Of a stretch of DNA of 64,000 nucleotides, positions 41,756 through 50,318 are shown in pieces. Each line of letters opens with the position of its first letter. Within the stretch, counting starts at the first letter, position 1. The notes under the pieces were generated by a model that saw nothing but the letters and a program-made list of their open reading frames with translations, did not search any database and was not told the DNA's origin. Origin of the DNA: Streptomyces mangrovi. GTDB taxonomy: Bacteria; Actinomycetota; Actinomycetes; Streptomycetales; Streptomycetaceae. The position numbers and the translations under genes are program-made. Location of the stretch: the NCBI RefSeq assembly GCF_900114215.1, contig NZ_FOSG01000007.1, positions 225,756 through 289,755 of the forward strand. Direction: 5' to 3'.

Positions 41756-42955
41756 GTGGAACTCGGATTCCTGAGCCCGATCTTCGACCGTCCCGGCCCC
41801 TGGGCCTCGGTCTACTTCGACACCTCGTGGTTGACCGAGGACGCGGCGGCCCGCCACGAACTCGCCGCCCGGGAGGTTCACGATCTGCTGAAAAGCCAGG
41901 GAGCGGACGAGCGCACCCGCAAGGCGGTGTACGACGCTCTCCTGGCGCTGCCGCGCAGTTCGGCCTCGCCGGGGCGGGCGCTGTTCGCCACCGCGGGCGA
42001 GGTGGTGCTCGATCCTGCGCTGGCCCGGGCGCCGAGCGGCGGCCCGCACGCCACCTGGGGGCCGCTGCCGCACACCGCGCCGCTGCTGGAGCTGATGGAC
42101 ACCGCCCCCACCTGCCTGCTGGCCCGCATCGACCGCACCGGTGCGGACCTGGAGCTGCGGGGCCCCTTCGGCAGGCGCGAGGCCGGCCAGATCCAGGGAG
42201 AGGACTGGCCGGTGCACCGCACCCCGAACGCCGACTGGTCCGAGCGGCGGTTCCAGAACGCGGTGGAGAACACCTGGGAGCACAACGCCGCCCTCATCGC
42301 GGAGAGCCTGAAGGCACGCCGGGCCGAGACGGGCGCACAGGTGCTGGTCCTGGCCGGCGACACCCGCGAGTGCCACGCCGTGCACGACCGGCTGGCCCCC
42401 GACTTCCACGGGACGGCCGTCATCGCCGAGCACGGGGTGCGCGCCCCGGGCCGCAACGCGGCGGCCGGCGAGGAGAAGCTGGACAAGGAGGTGGAGGAGG
42501 CCCGCGCCTCGTATGTGCACCGCCACGCCGCCGAGGTCATGGAGCGGTTCCAGGCCGGGCGGGTGCCGACCGACGACGGCAGGGTGGGCGCCGCCGAGGG
42601 GGTGCCCGCGCTGGTGGACGCCGCCCGCGAGCACCGCATCTCCGCCCTGCTGGTCCGCCCCGACGGACCCGATCTGCACCGCGAGGTGTGGGTGGGCGAC
42701 GGGCCCGACCAGGTGTCGGTGCGCCGCACCGACATGCAGTACCTGGGCGAGACCCGTCCGGTCAGCGCCCGCGCGGACGACGCGCTGCTGCGGTCGGCGG
42801 TGGCGACCGGCGCCGAGGTGATCTCCGTGGGGCCGCTCATGGAGGAGCCCGGGACTCCCGGGGGGCTGCCCGTGGGCGGGCTCGGCGCGCTGCTGCGCTG
42901 GCCCTACGGCGGACCGCCGGCCGAGGGGGCCACGGGCGGTTCGGCCCCGGCCTGA
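41756..42955 (+). CDS. Vms1/baeRF-type release factor-like protein
   Basis: A 399-residue protein of the actinobacterial eRF1-like (baeRF, Vms1/ANKZF1-related) family. Visible: ASVYFDTSW near the N-terminus, LLARIDRTGADLELRGPFGR, the helix RFQNAVENTWEHNAALIAES, LVLAGDTRECHAVHDRL, ALLVRPDG and a final GAEVISVGPLM. Eukaryotic Vms1 hydrolyses peptidyl-tRNA on stalled ribosomes; a ribosome rescue role here is inference. GTG 41756 follows AAGGAGGGAG. Confidence 0.82.
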   Translation: MELGFLSPIFDRPGPWASVYFDTSWLTEDAAARHELAAREVHDLLKSQGADERTRKAVYDALLALPRSSASPGRALFATAGEVVLDPALARAPSGGPHATWGPLPHTAPLLELMDTAPTCLLARIDRTGADLELRGPFGRREAGQIQGEDWPVHRTPNADWSERRFQNAVENTWEHNAALIAESLKARRAETGAQVLVLAGDTRECHAVHDRLAPDFHGTAVIAEHGVRAPGRNAAAGEEKLDKEVEEARASYVHRHAAEVMERFQAGRVPTDDGRVGAAEGVPALVDAAREHRISALLVRPDGPDLHREVWVGDGPDQVSVRRTDMQYLGETRPVSARADDALLRSAVATGAEVISVGPLMEEPGTPGGLPVGGLGALLRWPYGGPPAEGATGGSAPA

Positions 42956-43019
42956 CGACCTCGTGCACCCAGCCCGCCGGCCCGCACCGGCCCGGCGGGC
43001 GTCACACCCCATCAGTGCC

Positions 43020-43052
43020 CACATAGTGGAATCATCTTGCTCACATAGCAAG
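43020..43052 (+). promoter_or_regulatory. Operator-like repeats before the methyltransferase gene
   Basis: CACATAG occurs at 43020-43026 and 43042-43048, 22 bp (two helical turns) apart. The second copy lies inside an inverted repeat CTTGCT-cacat-AGCAAG (43036-43052). The spot is AT-rich and just 22 bases before ATG 43074. Confidence 0.5.
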
Positions 43053-43073
43053 ACGACGCGGTACGGTGCGCGC

Positions 43074-43883
43074 ATGCCGAGACCGAACGCCGTGTACACC
43101 CACGGCCACCACGAGTCCGTCCTGCGCTCCCACCGGTGGCGTACCGCCGCCAACTCCGCCGCCTACCTCCTGCCCGCACTGGCCCCTGGCCTGTCGGTGC
43201 TGGACGTGGGCTGCGGCCCGGGCACCATCACCGCGGACCTGGCCGCCCTGGTCGCACCCGGGGAGGTGGTGGGGGTGGACCGGGCCGAGGACGTCCTGGC
43301 CGAGGCCCGGTCCGCCGCCGCCGGCCGCGGCCTGGACAACGTCCGCTTCGCGCGGGCGGACGTCCTCGCCCTGGACTTCCCCGACGACTCCTTCGACATC
43401 GTCCACGCCCACCAGGTCCTCCAGCACATCGGCGACCCGGTGGCGGCGCTGCGCGAGATGCGCCGGGTGTGCCGCCCCGGCGGAGTGGTCGCCGCCCGCG
43501 ACGCCGACTACGCGTCGATGGCCTGGTCCCCCCTGGTGCCCGGCCTGGACGACTGGCTCGGTCTGTACCACCGGGTGGCCCGGTCCGGCGGCGGCGAGCC
43601 GGACGCGGGCCGCCGGCTGCTCTCCTGGGCCCGCGAGGCCGGCTTCGGGGACGTCACCGCGGGCGCGGACATCTGGTGCTTCGCCACGGAGGCGGACCGC
43701 GCCTGGTGGAGCGGTCTGTGGGCGGAGCGCACCACCGGCTCCGCCTACGCCCGCCTCGCCGTCGAGGGCGGACACGCGGACCGGGCGGAACTGGAGCGGA
43801 TCGCCGCCGCCTGGCGCGAGTGGGGCGGGCGCCCCGACGGCTGGTTCTCGGTGCCGCACGGGGAGATCCTGTGCCGGGCCTGA
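43074..43883 (+). CDS. SAM-dependent methyltransferase
   Basis: A 269-residue class I methyltransferase: SVLDVGCGPGTITADLAALV (motif I), VVGVDRAEDVLAEARSAA (motif II), DDSFDIVHAHQVLQHIGDPV and RVCRPGGVV. Best guess is the UbiE/ArsM-like small-molecule group; substrate unknown. No ribosome binding site is visible; transcription may start very near the ATG. Repeats at 43020-43052 probably control it. Confidence 0.9.
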   Translation: MPRPNAVYTHGHHESVLRSHRWRTAANSAAYLLPALAPGLSVLDVGCGPGTITADLAALVAPGEVVGVDRAEDVLAEARSAAAGRGLDNVRFARADVLALDFPDDSFDIVHAHQVLQHIGDPVAALREMRRVCRPGGVVAARDADYASMAWSPLVPGLDDWLGLYHRVARSGGGEPDAGRRLLSWAREAGFGDVTAGADIWCFATEADRAWWSGLWAERTTGSAYARLAVEGGHADRAELERIAAAWREWGGRPDGWFSVPHGEILCRA

Positions 43884-43984
43884 GGCGCTCCCGAGGCGGC
43901 CCCGACCCGGTCCCGGCGCGGCCCCCGCGCCGGGACGGCGGGGCGCGCCTGACACCGTACGCGCCCCCAACTAGGCTCCTGGGC

Positions 43985-44347
43985 ATGGAGATTCTGGGTA
44001 CTGCGCTACGTGTGTGTGTCGACGACCTGGACGCGGCGGCGGGCGTGTACGAGCGGCTCACCGGTGCCGAGGCCATGCGGTTCGCGCAGGGTCCCGTCTC
44101 GGCGGCCGCGGTCGGTCCCTTCCTGCTGATGAGCGGCCCGCCCGGGCCGATGGAGGTCCTCAGCAAGGTCGCCGCCACGCTGGCGGTGGGGGACGTGGAG
44201 GAGGCGGCGGCCGATCTGCGGGCCGTCGGCGCCGAGATCATCGCCGGTCCGCAGTCCACCCCCATCGGCCGGAACCTGGTGGCCCGCCACCCCGACGGCT
44301 CGGTCTTCGAATACGTCGACCGCCGGCAGGCGGGCGCGGAGGGGTAG
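43985..44347 (+). CDS. VOC-family (glyoxalase-like) protein
   Basis: A 120-residue vicinal-oxygen-chelate fold protein: ALRVCVDDLDAAAGVYERLT, FLLMSGPP and RHPDGSVFEYVDR. The final Glu-Tyr is the usual second metal-ligand site; the first-position His is absent, so it may bind rather than convert its ligand. Confidence 0.85.
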   Translation: MEILGTALRVCVDDLDAAAGVYERLTGAEAMRFAQGPVSAAAVGPFLLMSGPPGPMEVLSKVAATLAVGDVEEAAADLRAVGAEIIAGPQSTPIGRNLVARHPDGSVFEYVDRRQAGAEG

Positions 44348-44378
44348 CCCGCCGGCAGGCGGACTGACTGGAGCCGAG

Positions 44379-44412
44379 GGGGCGGGGCCCGCCGGGAGGC
44401 GGGCCCCGCCCC
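44379..44412. terminator. Bidirectional terminator
   Basis: GGGCGGGGCCCGCC pairs with GGCGGGCCCCGCCC across a short loop between the convergent VOC and oxidoreductase genes. Confidence 0.8.
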
Positions 44413-44436
44413 GGAAGCCGGGTCCGGGAAGCCGCG

Positions 44437-45360
44437 TCAGGAGACGTCGATGACGACCTTCCCCCTGGTCCGCCCGGACTGGCTCAGCCGCCACGCCTCG
44501 GCGGCCTCGGACAGCGGCACCGCCCGGTCGACGCCGACCGTCAGCCTCCCGGCGTCGGCCAGGTCCGCCAGGGCGGCGAGGTCGGCCGGGTCGGGCCTCA
44601 CGAACAGGTAGTGGCCGCCCTTGGCCATCACCTCGGCGTCGACGACCGACAGCACCCGCGAGGAGTCCTTGAGCACCTGCCGCGACACCTCGATCGACTC
44701 GCCGCCGACGAAGTCGAAGGCCGCGTCCACACCGTCGGGCGCCAGCCCGCGCACCCGGTCGGCCAGCCCCTCGCCGTAGGTGACCGGCTCGGCGCCCAGC
44801 TCCCGCAGGAAGTCGTGGTTGCGCTCGCTGGCGGTGCCGATGACCCGTGCGCCCCACGCGGCCGCGATCTGCACCGCCAGCGAGCCGACGCCGCCGGCCG
44901 CGGCGTGCACCAGCACCGTGTCGCCCTCGCCCACGTCCAGCCGCCTGAGCGACTGGTACGCGGTGAGCCCCGCCAGCGGCAGCCCCGCCGCCTGCCGCCA
45001 GCTCAGCGCGGCGGGCTTGCGGGCCAGGGTGCGCACGGGCGCGGCGACCAGCTCGGCGTAGGTGCCGTTCTGCGCCCAGTCCTTGCGGACGTACCCGATC
45101 ACCTCGTCGCCCGGGGCGAACTCCTTGGCGTCCGGACCGGTGCTCTCCACCACGCCCGCCACGTCCCAGCCGGGCACCAGCGGGAAGTGGGCGTCGAGGA
45201 CCGGGGCGAGGTAGCCCGCCCCGACCTTCCAGTCCACCGGGTTCACCCCGGCCGCCTTCACCCGCACCAGGACCGCGTCGGGCCCCACCTTGGGATCGGG
45301 AAGCTCGGTGAGGGTCAGATCGTCGGGTCCGCCGTACTCGTTCAAAGCGATTGCCTTCAT
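44437..45360 (-). CDS. NADP-dependent quinone oxidoreductase (zinc-free MDR)
   Basis: A 307-residue medium-chain reductase without zinc ligands: MKAIALNEYGGPDDLTLTEL, VPGWDVAGVVESTG, VLVHAAAGGVGSLAVQIAAA (NADPH-binding) and RTRGKVVIDVS. It should reduce quinones or enones with NADPH. Confidence 0.92.
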   Translation of the reverse strand: MKAIALNEYGGPDDLTLTELPDPKVGPDAVLVRVKAAGVNPVDWKVGAGYLAPVLDAHFPLVPGWDVAGVVESTGPDAKEFAPGDEVIGYVRKDWAQNGTYAELVAAPVRTLARKPAALSWRQAAGLPLAGLTAYQSLRRLDVGEGDTVLVHAAAGGVGSLAVQIAAAWGARVIGTASERNHDFLRELGAEPVTYGEGLADRVRGLAPDGVDAAFDFVGGESIEVSRQVLKDSSRVLSVVDAEVMAKGGHYLFVRPDPADLAALADLADAGRLTVGVDRAVPLSEAAEAWRLSQSGRTRGKVVIDVS

Positions 45361-45465
45361 ACCCCGCACAACTTCCCCGCCCGGGAAGATCATTCCCCCG
45401 TCCGCCCGACAGGCGCGCGAACGGCGGCACCGTGCCGCCCGCCGTCCGTGCCGCTATCTGCGCCG

Positions 45466-45696
45466 CTATCTGCGCCGCACCAGGTACATCCCGGACAGCA
45501 GCCCGATCACGCCCGGGATCAGCAGCGCCACCCACAAGGGCATGGTCACGATCGGTACCAGCAGCCTGATCTCGGTCTGCTCGGTGTTCTGGAAGACGAA
45601 GACCAGGGTGACGGCCAGCAGCAGCAGTGCCAGCACCCTGCCCGGGGTCAGAAAGCCGCGCGCCCCGCCGCCGCCCGTTCTCCTGTGTGTGCTCAT
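45466..45696 (-). CDS. LapA-family (DUF1049) small membrane protein
   Basis: A 76-residue protein with two membrane helices (VLALLLLAVTLVFVFQNTEQ and PLWVALLIPGVIGLLSGMYL) and the NTE-x-TEI-x-LL pattern typical of LapA/DUF1049. It follows the phosphopantetheinyl transferase gene by 47 bases on the same strand. Confidence 0.85.
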   Translation of the reverse strand: MSTHRRTGGGGARGFLTPGRVLALLLLAVTLVFVFQNTEQTEIRLLVPIVTMPLWVALLIPGVIGLLSGMYLVRRR

Positions 45697-45743
45697 GCCG
45701 CCACCATGGGCGCGGGGACCGCCGCCCGCCCGCCGGGCCGCCC

Positions 45744-46388
45744 CTACGGAGTGCTCCCCTCCTCCGTACGGGCGACGGCGACCGCCACGGCCGCCGCGTA
45801 GCCCTCGGGCGCGGCCACGTCGGCGAGCTCCCAGCCGGGGACCGCGGCTGGGGCGGCGAGGCTGCCGACGTAGGTGGTGTCCGGGCTCTCGCCCAGGCCG
45901 GCGCCGGTGCCCTTGAGGTACGCCTCCTTCCTCGTCCAGCAGCGGGCGAAGGCGGCCGGCCGGTCGGCCGGGGCCAGCCTGCCGATCTCGGCGCGCTCGC
46001 GCGGGTGGAGGGCGGAGACGGTCTCGGCGACGGTGGCGGCCGTGGGATACGCCTCCACGTCGGCGCCGACGGGCGCGTCGTCGAGGGCGATCAGCACCAT
46101 GTCGCCGGCGTGCGACAGCGAGAAGTGGACCGGGTTGCCGGGCACGGCCGGGCGGCCGTGCGGCCCGCCGCACAGCGGGCACGGCTCCCGGGTGAGGGGG
46201 ACGGCGGCGGGCTCGGTGCCCAGGACCGCGGCCAGTTCCAGACGCAGGGCCGTGTGGGCGACCCGGTAGCGGTCGCGGTCGGCCTCCCGGACGAACGCCG
46301 CGCAGCGGGCGCGCTCCTCCTCCGACAGCACCGCGCCGTCGGTCGCGCCGGCCGCGTGCTCGGATACGCGCAACAGGTGCAGCTTCAA
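45744..46388 (-). CDS. 4'-phosphopantetheinyl transferase (Sfp type)
   Basis: A 214-residue PPTase: FSLSHAGDMVLIALDDAPVG, GADVEAY (metal ligands Asp, Glu) and RCWTRKEAYLKGTGAGL. It converts apo carrier proteins of fatty acid, polyketide or peptide synthases to the holo form. The start is TTG 46388, supported by AAGGAGG 4-5 bases upstream; there is no ATG in the right place. It lies 28 bases downstream of a methyltransferase gene, an operon of three with LapA. Confidence 0.92.
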   Translation of the reverse strand: MKLHLLRVSEHAAGATDGAVLSEEERARCAAFVREADRDRYRVAHTALRLELAAVLGTEPAAVPLTREPCPLCGGPHGRPAVPGNPVHFSLSHAGDMVLIALDDAPVGADVEAYPTAATVAETVSALHPRERAEIGRLAPADRPAAFARCWTRKEAYLKGTGAGLGESPDTTYVGSLAAPAAVPGWELADVAAPEGYAAAVAVAVARTEEGSTP

Positions 46389-46416
46389 CCCGCCTCCTTG
46401 GGTGTCGCGCCGCCCG

Positions 46417-47124
46417 TCAGGGACGTCTGACGCAGGTGTAGGCGCCGAAGAGGCGCCCTTCGTACTCCGCCTCCACTATCTCGAACCCGGCCGTCTCCAG
46501 CATCGGCTCCAGCAGCCAGCGGAAGGTGCTGTACTCGGTGCGCAGGTGCTCGGCGTAGTCCCGGCGGGTGTAGCCGAGCGCGGGGTCGCCGGCCGCGCCC
46601 GCCATCCACGCCTCCAGGACCTCCCCGGCCTCGTGCGGCCGGAAGTCGAGGACGAGGTCGCGCAGCCGGAGCACACCGCCGGGCCGCAGCATGCGGGCGA
46701 TGCGGTCCAGCGCCAGCGCCTTGAAGAAGTCGGGCAGTTGGTGGAGGGCGTGCCGGGTGTGCACGGCGTCGGCGGGCTGCCCGGTGTGCTCGTGGGTGAG
46801 GAAACCGGCCCGGACGCACTCCAGGTTCGCCGCCCCTTCCCGTCCGGCCCGCGCCCGCAGGTGCTCCAGCATCGCGGGCGAGACGTCCACGGCCACCACC
46901 CGGGTGAACTCGCGGGCCGCCGCCAGCGCGAACCGCCCGGTCCCGGCGCCCATATCCACCACGGTGGCGTCCCGCCCCACGCCGTGGCGGCGCAGCGCGC
47001 CGACGTCCGGCGCCGGGTCGGGGTGCCCCTGCTTGCGGTCGAAGCCCGCCACGAAGGCCGGGTCCAGATGCTCGGGACCGGCGTGGGCGAGTTCGTCGAT
47101 CATCCAGGGCTCGGCGGCTGTCAT
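46417..47124 (-). CDS. SAM-dependent methyltransferase
   Basis: A 235-residue class I methyltransferase: ATVVDMGAGTGRFALAAARE, VVAVDVSPAMLEHLRARAGR, DAVHTRHALHQLPDFFKALA and RMLRPGGVLRLRDLV. Substrate unknown. First gene of the PPTase operon. Confidence 0.9.
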   Translation of the reverse strand: MTAAEPWMIDELAHAGPEHLDPAFVAGFDRKQGHPDPAPDVGALRRHGVGRDATVVDMGAGTGRFALAAAREFTRVVAVDVSPAMLEHLRARAGREGAANLECVRAGFLTHEHTGQPADAVHTRHALHQLPDFFKALALDRIARMLRPGGVLRLRDLVLDFRPHEAGEVLEAWMAGAAGDPALGYTRRDYAEHLRTEYSTFRWLLEPMLETAGFEIVEAEYEGRLFGAYTCVRRP

Positions 47125-47167
47125 GGGCCGATCCTGGCACGCGGGAGGCACCGTCCGCCCGGGGTTT

Positions 47168-47719
47168 TCAGCGCGTGCCGCCGGGCGCGTGGCGGGCGGT
47201 GTGCTCGGCGAAGGGCGCGATGCCGACCTCGGCGCGCAGGGCGTCCACCCGGACGGGGTCGGGGTCGGCGCACGGCCAGGGGACGGGCGCGCCGTCGCGC
47301 ACGCCCGCGATCTGGGTGCCGTAGATCTGCGGGCGGCCCTCGTTGACCGCGACGCGGTCGCGGAGGAAGGCGAGGTGGCGCGGGCTCGCCCCGCCGTCGG
47401 CCACGGCCCGCTCCAGCAGGCGCAGCGCGCGGCGCTGGAGGCCGAGTTGGCGGTCGGCGTGCTGGGCGACGAGCCAGGCGCCGGTGGCGGCCTCCTCGCC
47501 GGCGCCCGCCTCGGTCGGCCAGCCGTACCTCTCCATGATCCGCTCCAGGCGGTCGCCGTGCTCGGCGGTCAGTCTGCGCCAGGCGAGCTGCTCGGCGAAG
47601 TCGTCGCTGCCCGCCAGGTGCGCCGAGCGGCTCTGCTCCCGCTTCATCGCGCGCAGTTCGGCCGCCACCTCCTCCGGGATGCCGCCGGGCGCCGCCGTCA
47701 TGCCCTCCACACCCTTCAC
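47168..47719 (-). CDS. DUF6624-like protein
   Basis: A 183-residue protein: YGWPTEAGAGEEAATGAWLV, AQHADRQLGLQRRALRLLER, LAFLRDRVAVNEGRPQIYGT. I recall this as DUF6624, a family with no known function. GTG 47719 is chosen because GGAGCGAGGA lies before it; ATG 47701 has its purine stretch too close. Confidence 0.75.
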   Translation of the reverse strand: MKGVEGMTAAPGGIPEEVAAELRAMKREQSRSAHLAGSDDFAEQLAWRRLTAEHGDRLERIMERYGWPTEAGAGEEAATGAWLVAQHADRQLGLQRRALRLLERAVADGGASPRHLAFLRDRVAVNEGRPQIYGTQIAGVRDGAPVPWPCADPDPVRVDALRAEVGIAPFAEHTARHAPGGTR

Positions 47720-47732
47720 GTCCTCGCTCCCT

Positions 47733-47778
47733 CCACCGGGCCGGTCCCTTCCACCGGGCCGGTCCCTTCCACCGGGCG
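47733..47778. repeat. 18-bp tandem repeat, 2.6 copies
   Basis: CCACCGGGCCGGTCCCTT at 47733-47750 and 47751-47768, with 10 more bases of a third copy. It stands just upstream of the DUF6624 gene. Confidence 0.8.
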
Positions 47779-47931
47779 GGGCCGGTCGGCCCCGCCCGGT
47801 GCCAACGGTAGGGGCGGCGGACGGCGGGAAGATCGTCCCGGAGAACGGTGACAGCGGGGGGCCGAAGCGGCGAGAATGGATACACGCCCCCGGCCCCCCT
47901 CTGCCGCGCTCCCTGCCGTCCGCCGCCCGGT

Positions 47932-48720
47932 TCAGGCGGTGAGGCCGCCGTCCACGGCGATGGAGGCGCCGGTGATGTACCGGCCCTGGGCGCCGGCCAG
48001 ATGCGCCACCGTCGCCGCGATCTCCCCGGGCTTCCCGTAGCGCCCCAGGGCCGTCAGTCCCCTCTGGTAGTCCGCGTCCGGCCCGTCGGCGGGGTTCATC
48101 CCGGTGTCGACCGGGCCCGGGTGGACGAGGTTGGCCGTGATGCCGCGCGGACCGAGCTCCCGGGCCAGCGCCTTGGTCAGGCCGGTCAGCGCGGCCTTGC
48201 CGGTGGCGTAGAGGGAGGCGCCGGGGAAGGCGACGCGCTCGGCCACGCAGCTTCCGATGGTGATGATCCGCCCGCCCTCCCCCATGTGGGCGAGGGCGGC
48301 CTGGCAGGCCAGGAAGGGGGCGCGGACGTTGACGTACAGCGTCCGGTCGACGTCCTCGGCCGCGATCTCGCCGATCGGCCCGACCAGGCCGGTCCCGGCG
48401 TTGTTCACCAGGATGTCGAGCCGCCCGAACTCCGCCGCGGCCGCGTCTACGGCGGCGCGTACGGCCGCCGGGTCGGCGCTGTCGGCGCGCACCACCAGGG
48501 CCCGGCGGCCCATCGCCTTGATGTTCTCGGCCACCCGCCGCGCGCTCCCCTCGGAGTCCCGGTGGGTCAGCGCCACGTCGGCGCCGTCCCGGGCGAGCCG
48601 GAGCGCCACGGCCTCGCCGATGCCGCGGCTGCCGCCGGTCACCAGCGCCGCCCTGCCGTACAGGTCGTTCATGTCTGCTGTGTCGGTCATGCCGGTCGTC
48701 TCGGTCGTTTTCACGGACAT
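47932..48720 (-). CDS. Short-chain dehydrogenase/reductase
   Basis: A 262-residue SDR: ALVTGGSRGIGEAVALRLAR (TGxxxGIG), ILVNNAGTGLVGPI, the Ser of IITIGSCVAERV, and YATGKAALTG with catalytic Tyr-x3-Lys. The NAD(P)-binding Arg after the second strand favours NADPH. 3-oxoacyl reductase-like; substrate unknown. Starts at 48720 or 48690 are both possible. Confidence 0.92.
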   Translation of the reverse strand: MSVKTTETTGMTDTADMNDLYGRAALVTGGSRGIGEAVALRLARDGADVALTHRDSEGSARRVAENIKAMGRRALVVRADSADPAAVRAAVDAAAAEFGRLDILVNNAGTGLVGPIGEIAAEDVDRTLYVNVRAPFLACQAALAHMGEGGRIITIGSCVAERVAFPGASLYATGKAALTGLTKALARELGPRGITANLVHPGPVDTGMNPADGPDADYQRGLTALGRYGKPGEIAATVAHLAGAQGRYITGASIAVDGGLTA

Positions 48721-48825
48721 GGCTCGATCCTGGCGCGGAGCTGCCCGGGGGTCCGGCGGCATTCGGACGTCGCGTTCGGCGGCGGGAAAGGGTGCGGGCC
48801 ACCGGCCCGGCCTATGCTCGCCCCC

Positions 48826-49770
48826 GTGACGTCCACAGACCTGTTGCCGCCCGGCCTGCCCGTGGTGAGGACCGTCTCCGGCTATCCGGGCGGGCCCGAG
48901 TGGCTGGGCCGACTGCCCGCTCTGATCGGGGAGTTGGCCGAACGGTGGGAGCTGGTGCCCGATGAGCCGTTCACCGGGGGCAGCGTCTCGTGGGTGGCGC
49001 CGGTGCGGCGCGCGGACGGCTCCGAGGCGGTGCTCAAGGTGAGCTGGCCGCACCGGGAGGCGGCCGGGGAGGGCGCGGCCCTGCGGCTGTGGGGCGGCCG
49101 GGGCGCGGTGCGGCTGTACGAGCACGACGCCGGGCGGTACGCGCTGCTGCTGGAGCGCTGCGCGCCGGGCACCGAGCTGGGCCGGGCCGCCGGACTCCCC
49201 GCCGAGGAGCGGCTGCTGGCCGGGGCCGAGGTGCTGCGCGAGCTGTGGAGCGCGCCCGTACCGCCGGACGCGGGGCTGGAGACGGTGGCGGAGGTGACCG
49301 CCGGATGGGCGGATCTGGCCGAGGAGCGGATGGCGCGGCTGCGGCCTCCCGGCTTCGATCCGGCCCTGGTGGCGCTGGGGGTGCGGCTGCTGCGCGAGCT
49401 GCCGGGGACGGCCGCCCGGGAGGCGGTGGTGCACGGCGACCTCAACCCCGGCAACGTCCTGGCCGCCGGGCGGCGGCCCTGGCTGGCGGTCGACGCCAAG
49501 CCGATGACCGGCGATCCGCTGTACGACCCCTGGCCGCTGATCGAGCAGATCGGCTACGCCTTCGGGCAGCCCGTCCCTCGTGACGTGGTCGCCGCACGGT
49601 GCTCGCTGGTGGCCGGCGCGCTCGGCGAGGACGCGGGGCGGCTGATGGCGTGGGCGGTGGCGCGCCGCGTGGAGTCGGCGCTGTGGGCCGTGGCCGAGGG
49701 CGGCGACCTGGAGGCGGGCACGGCGATGATGGCCCAGGTACGCACCCTGGCGGATCTGGCTGGCCTGTAA
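48826..49770 (+). CDS. Aminoglycoside phosphotransferase-family kinase
   Basis: A 314-residue kinase-like protein: AVLKVSWPHREAAGEGAALR, YALLLERCAPGTELG, VVHGDLNPGNVLA (catalytic loop HGDxxxxN) and LAVDAKPMTGDPLYD (metal-binding Asp in place of DFG). Family members phosphorylate aminoglycosides such as streptomycin or unrelated small molecules. GTG 48826 is preferred because TATGCT at 48812-48817 looks like a -10 box of a leaderless transcript starting at the GTG. Confidence 0.88.
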   Translation: MTSTDLLPPGLPVVRTVSGYPGGPEWLGRLPALIGELAERWELVPDEPFTGGSVSWVAPVRRADGSEAVLKVSWPHREAAGEGAALRLWGGRGAVRLYEHDAGRYALLLERCAPGTELGRAAGLPAEERLLAGAEVLRELWSAPVPPDAGLETVAEVTAGWADLAEERMARLRPPGFDPALVALGVRLLRELPGTAAREAVVHGDLNPGNVLAAGRRPWLAVDAKPMTGDPLYDPWPLIEQIGYAFGQPVPRDVVAARCSLVAGALGEDAGRLMAWAVARRVESALWAVAEGGDLEAGTAMMAQVRTLADLAGL

Positions 49771-49790
49771 CTCCCCGGGAAGGCGAGGGC

Positions 49791-50318
49791 CTACTCCCCC
49801 GTGGCGCCGTCCGCCAGTTCCCGCACGATGTCGAGGTGGCCCGCGTGGCGGGCGTACTCCTGCAGGACGTGGAAGAGGATCCAGGCCAGGGTCGGGGCCT
49901 GCGCCTCGTCCGCGAAGCGGCCACCGATCGCCGCGCGGTCGGTGAAGGCCGCGCAGGCGGCGATCTCGCGGGAGCGGGCGCACTCGGCGCGGAAGCGCGC
50001 CACCACGTCATCCACCCCCATGTGCCCGGGCACGCGCCAGCGGTCCGCCTCGTCATGGTCGGCCCAGGGGTCCTGGAGCGGCTCGGCGGTGAATCCCCAG
50101 CGGAACCATCTGCGTTCGACGCAGGCCAGGTGCCACAGGAGTTCCAGCGGGCTCCAGCCCGACGGCAGCCGGCTGCCGCGCAGTTCGGCCTCGGACAGTC
50201 CGTCGAGCTTGCGCAGGACGGTGTCGCGGTAGTAGTCGAGGTAGGCCGAGGCCATCGTGTGCGGGTCCGGCGGGGTGGAGCGCGGGGGTTCGGGCAGCGG
50301 GGCGGCGGTGTCCGTCAT
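49791..50318 (-). CDS. DinB-family protein (DUF664)
   Basis: A 175-residue DinB protein: SPLELLWHLACVERRWFRWG and HVLQEYARHAGHLDIVRELA with the His triad. It overlaps the S66 peptidase gene by ATGA and is the last gene of the peptidase operon. It is only distantly similar to the DinB gene at 1020-1580. Confidence 0.9.
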   Translation of the reverse strand: MTDTAAPLPEPPRSTPPDPHTMASAYLDYYRDTVLRKLDGLSEAELRGSRLPSGWSPLELLWHLACVERRWFRWGFTAEPLQDPWADHDEADRWRVPGHMGVDDVVARFRAECARSREIAACAAFTDRAAIGGRFADEAQAPTLAWILFHVLQEYARHAGHLDIVRELADGATGE

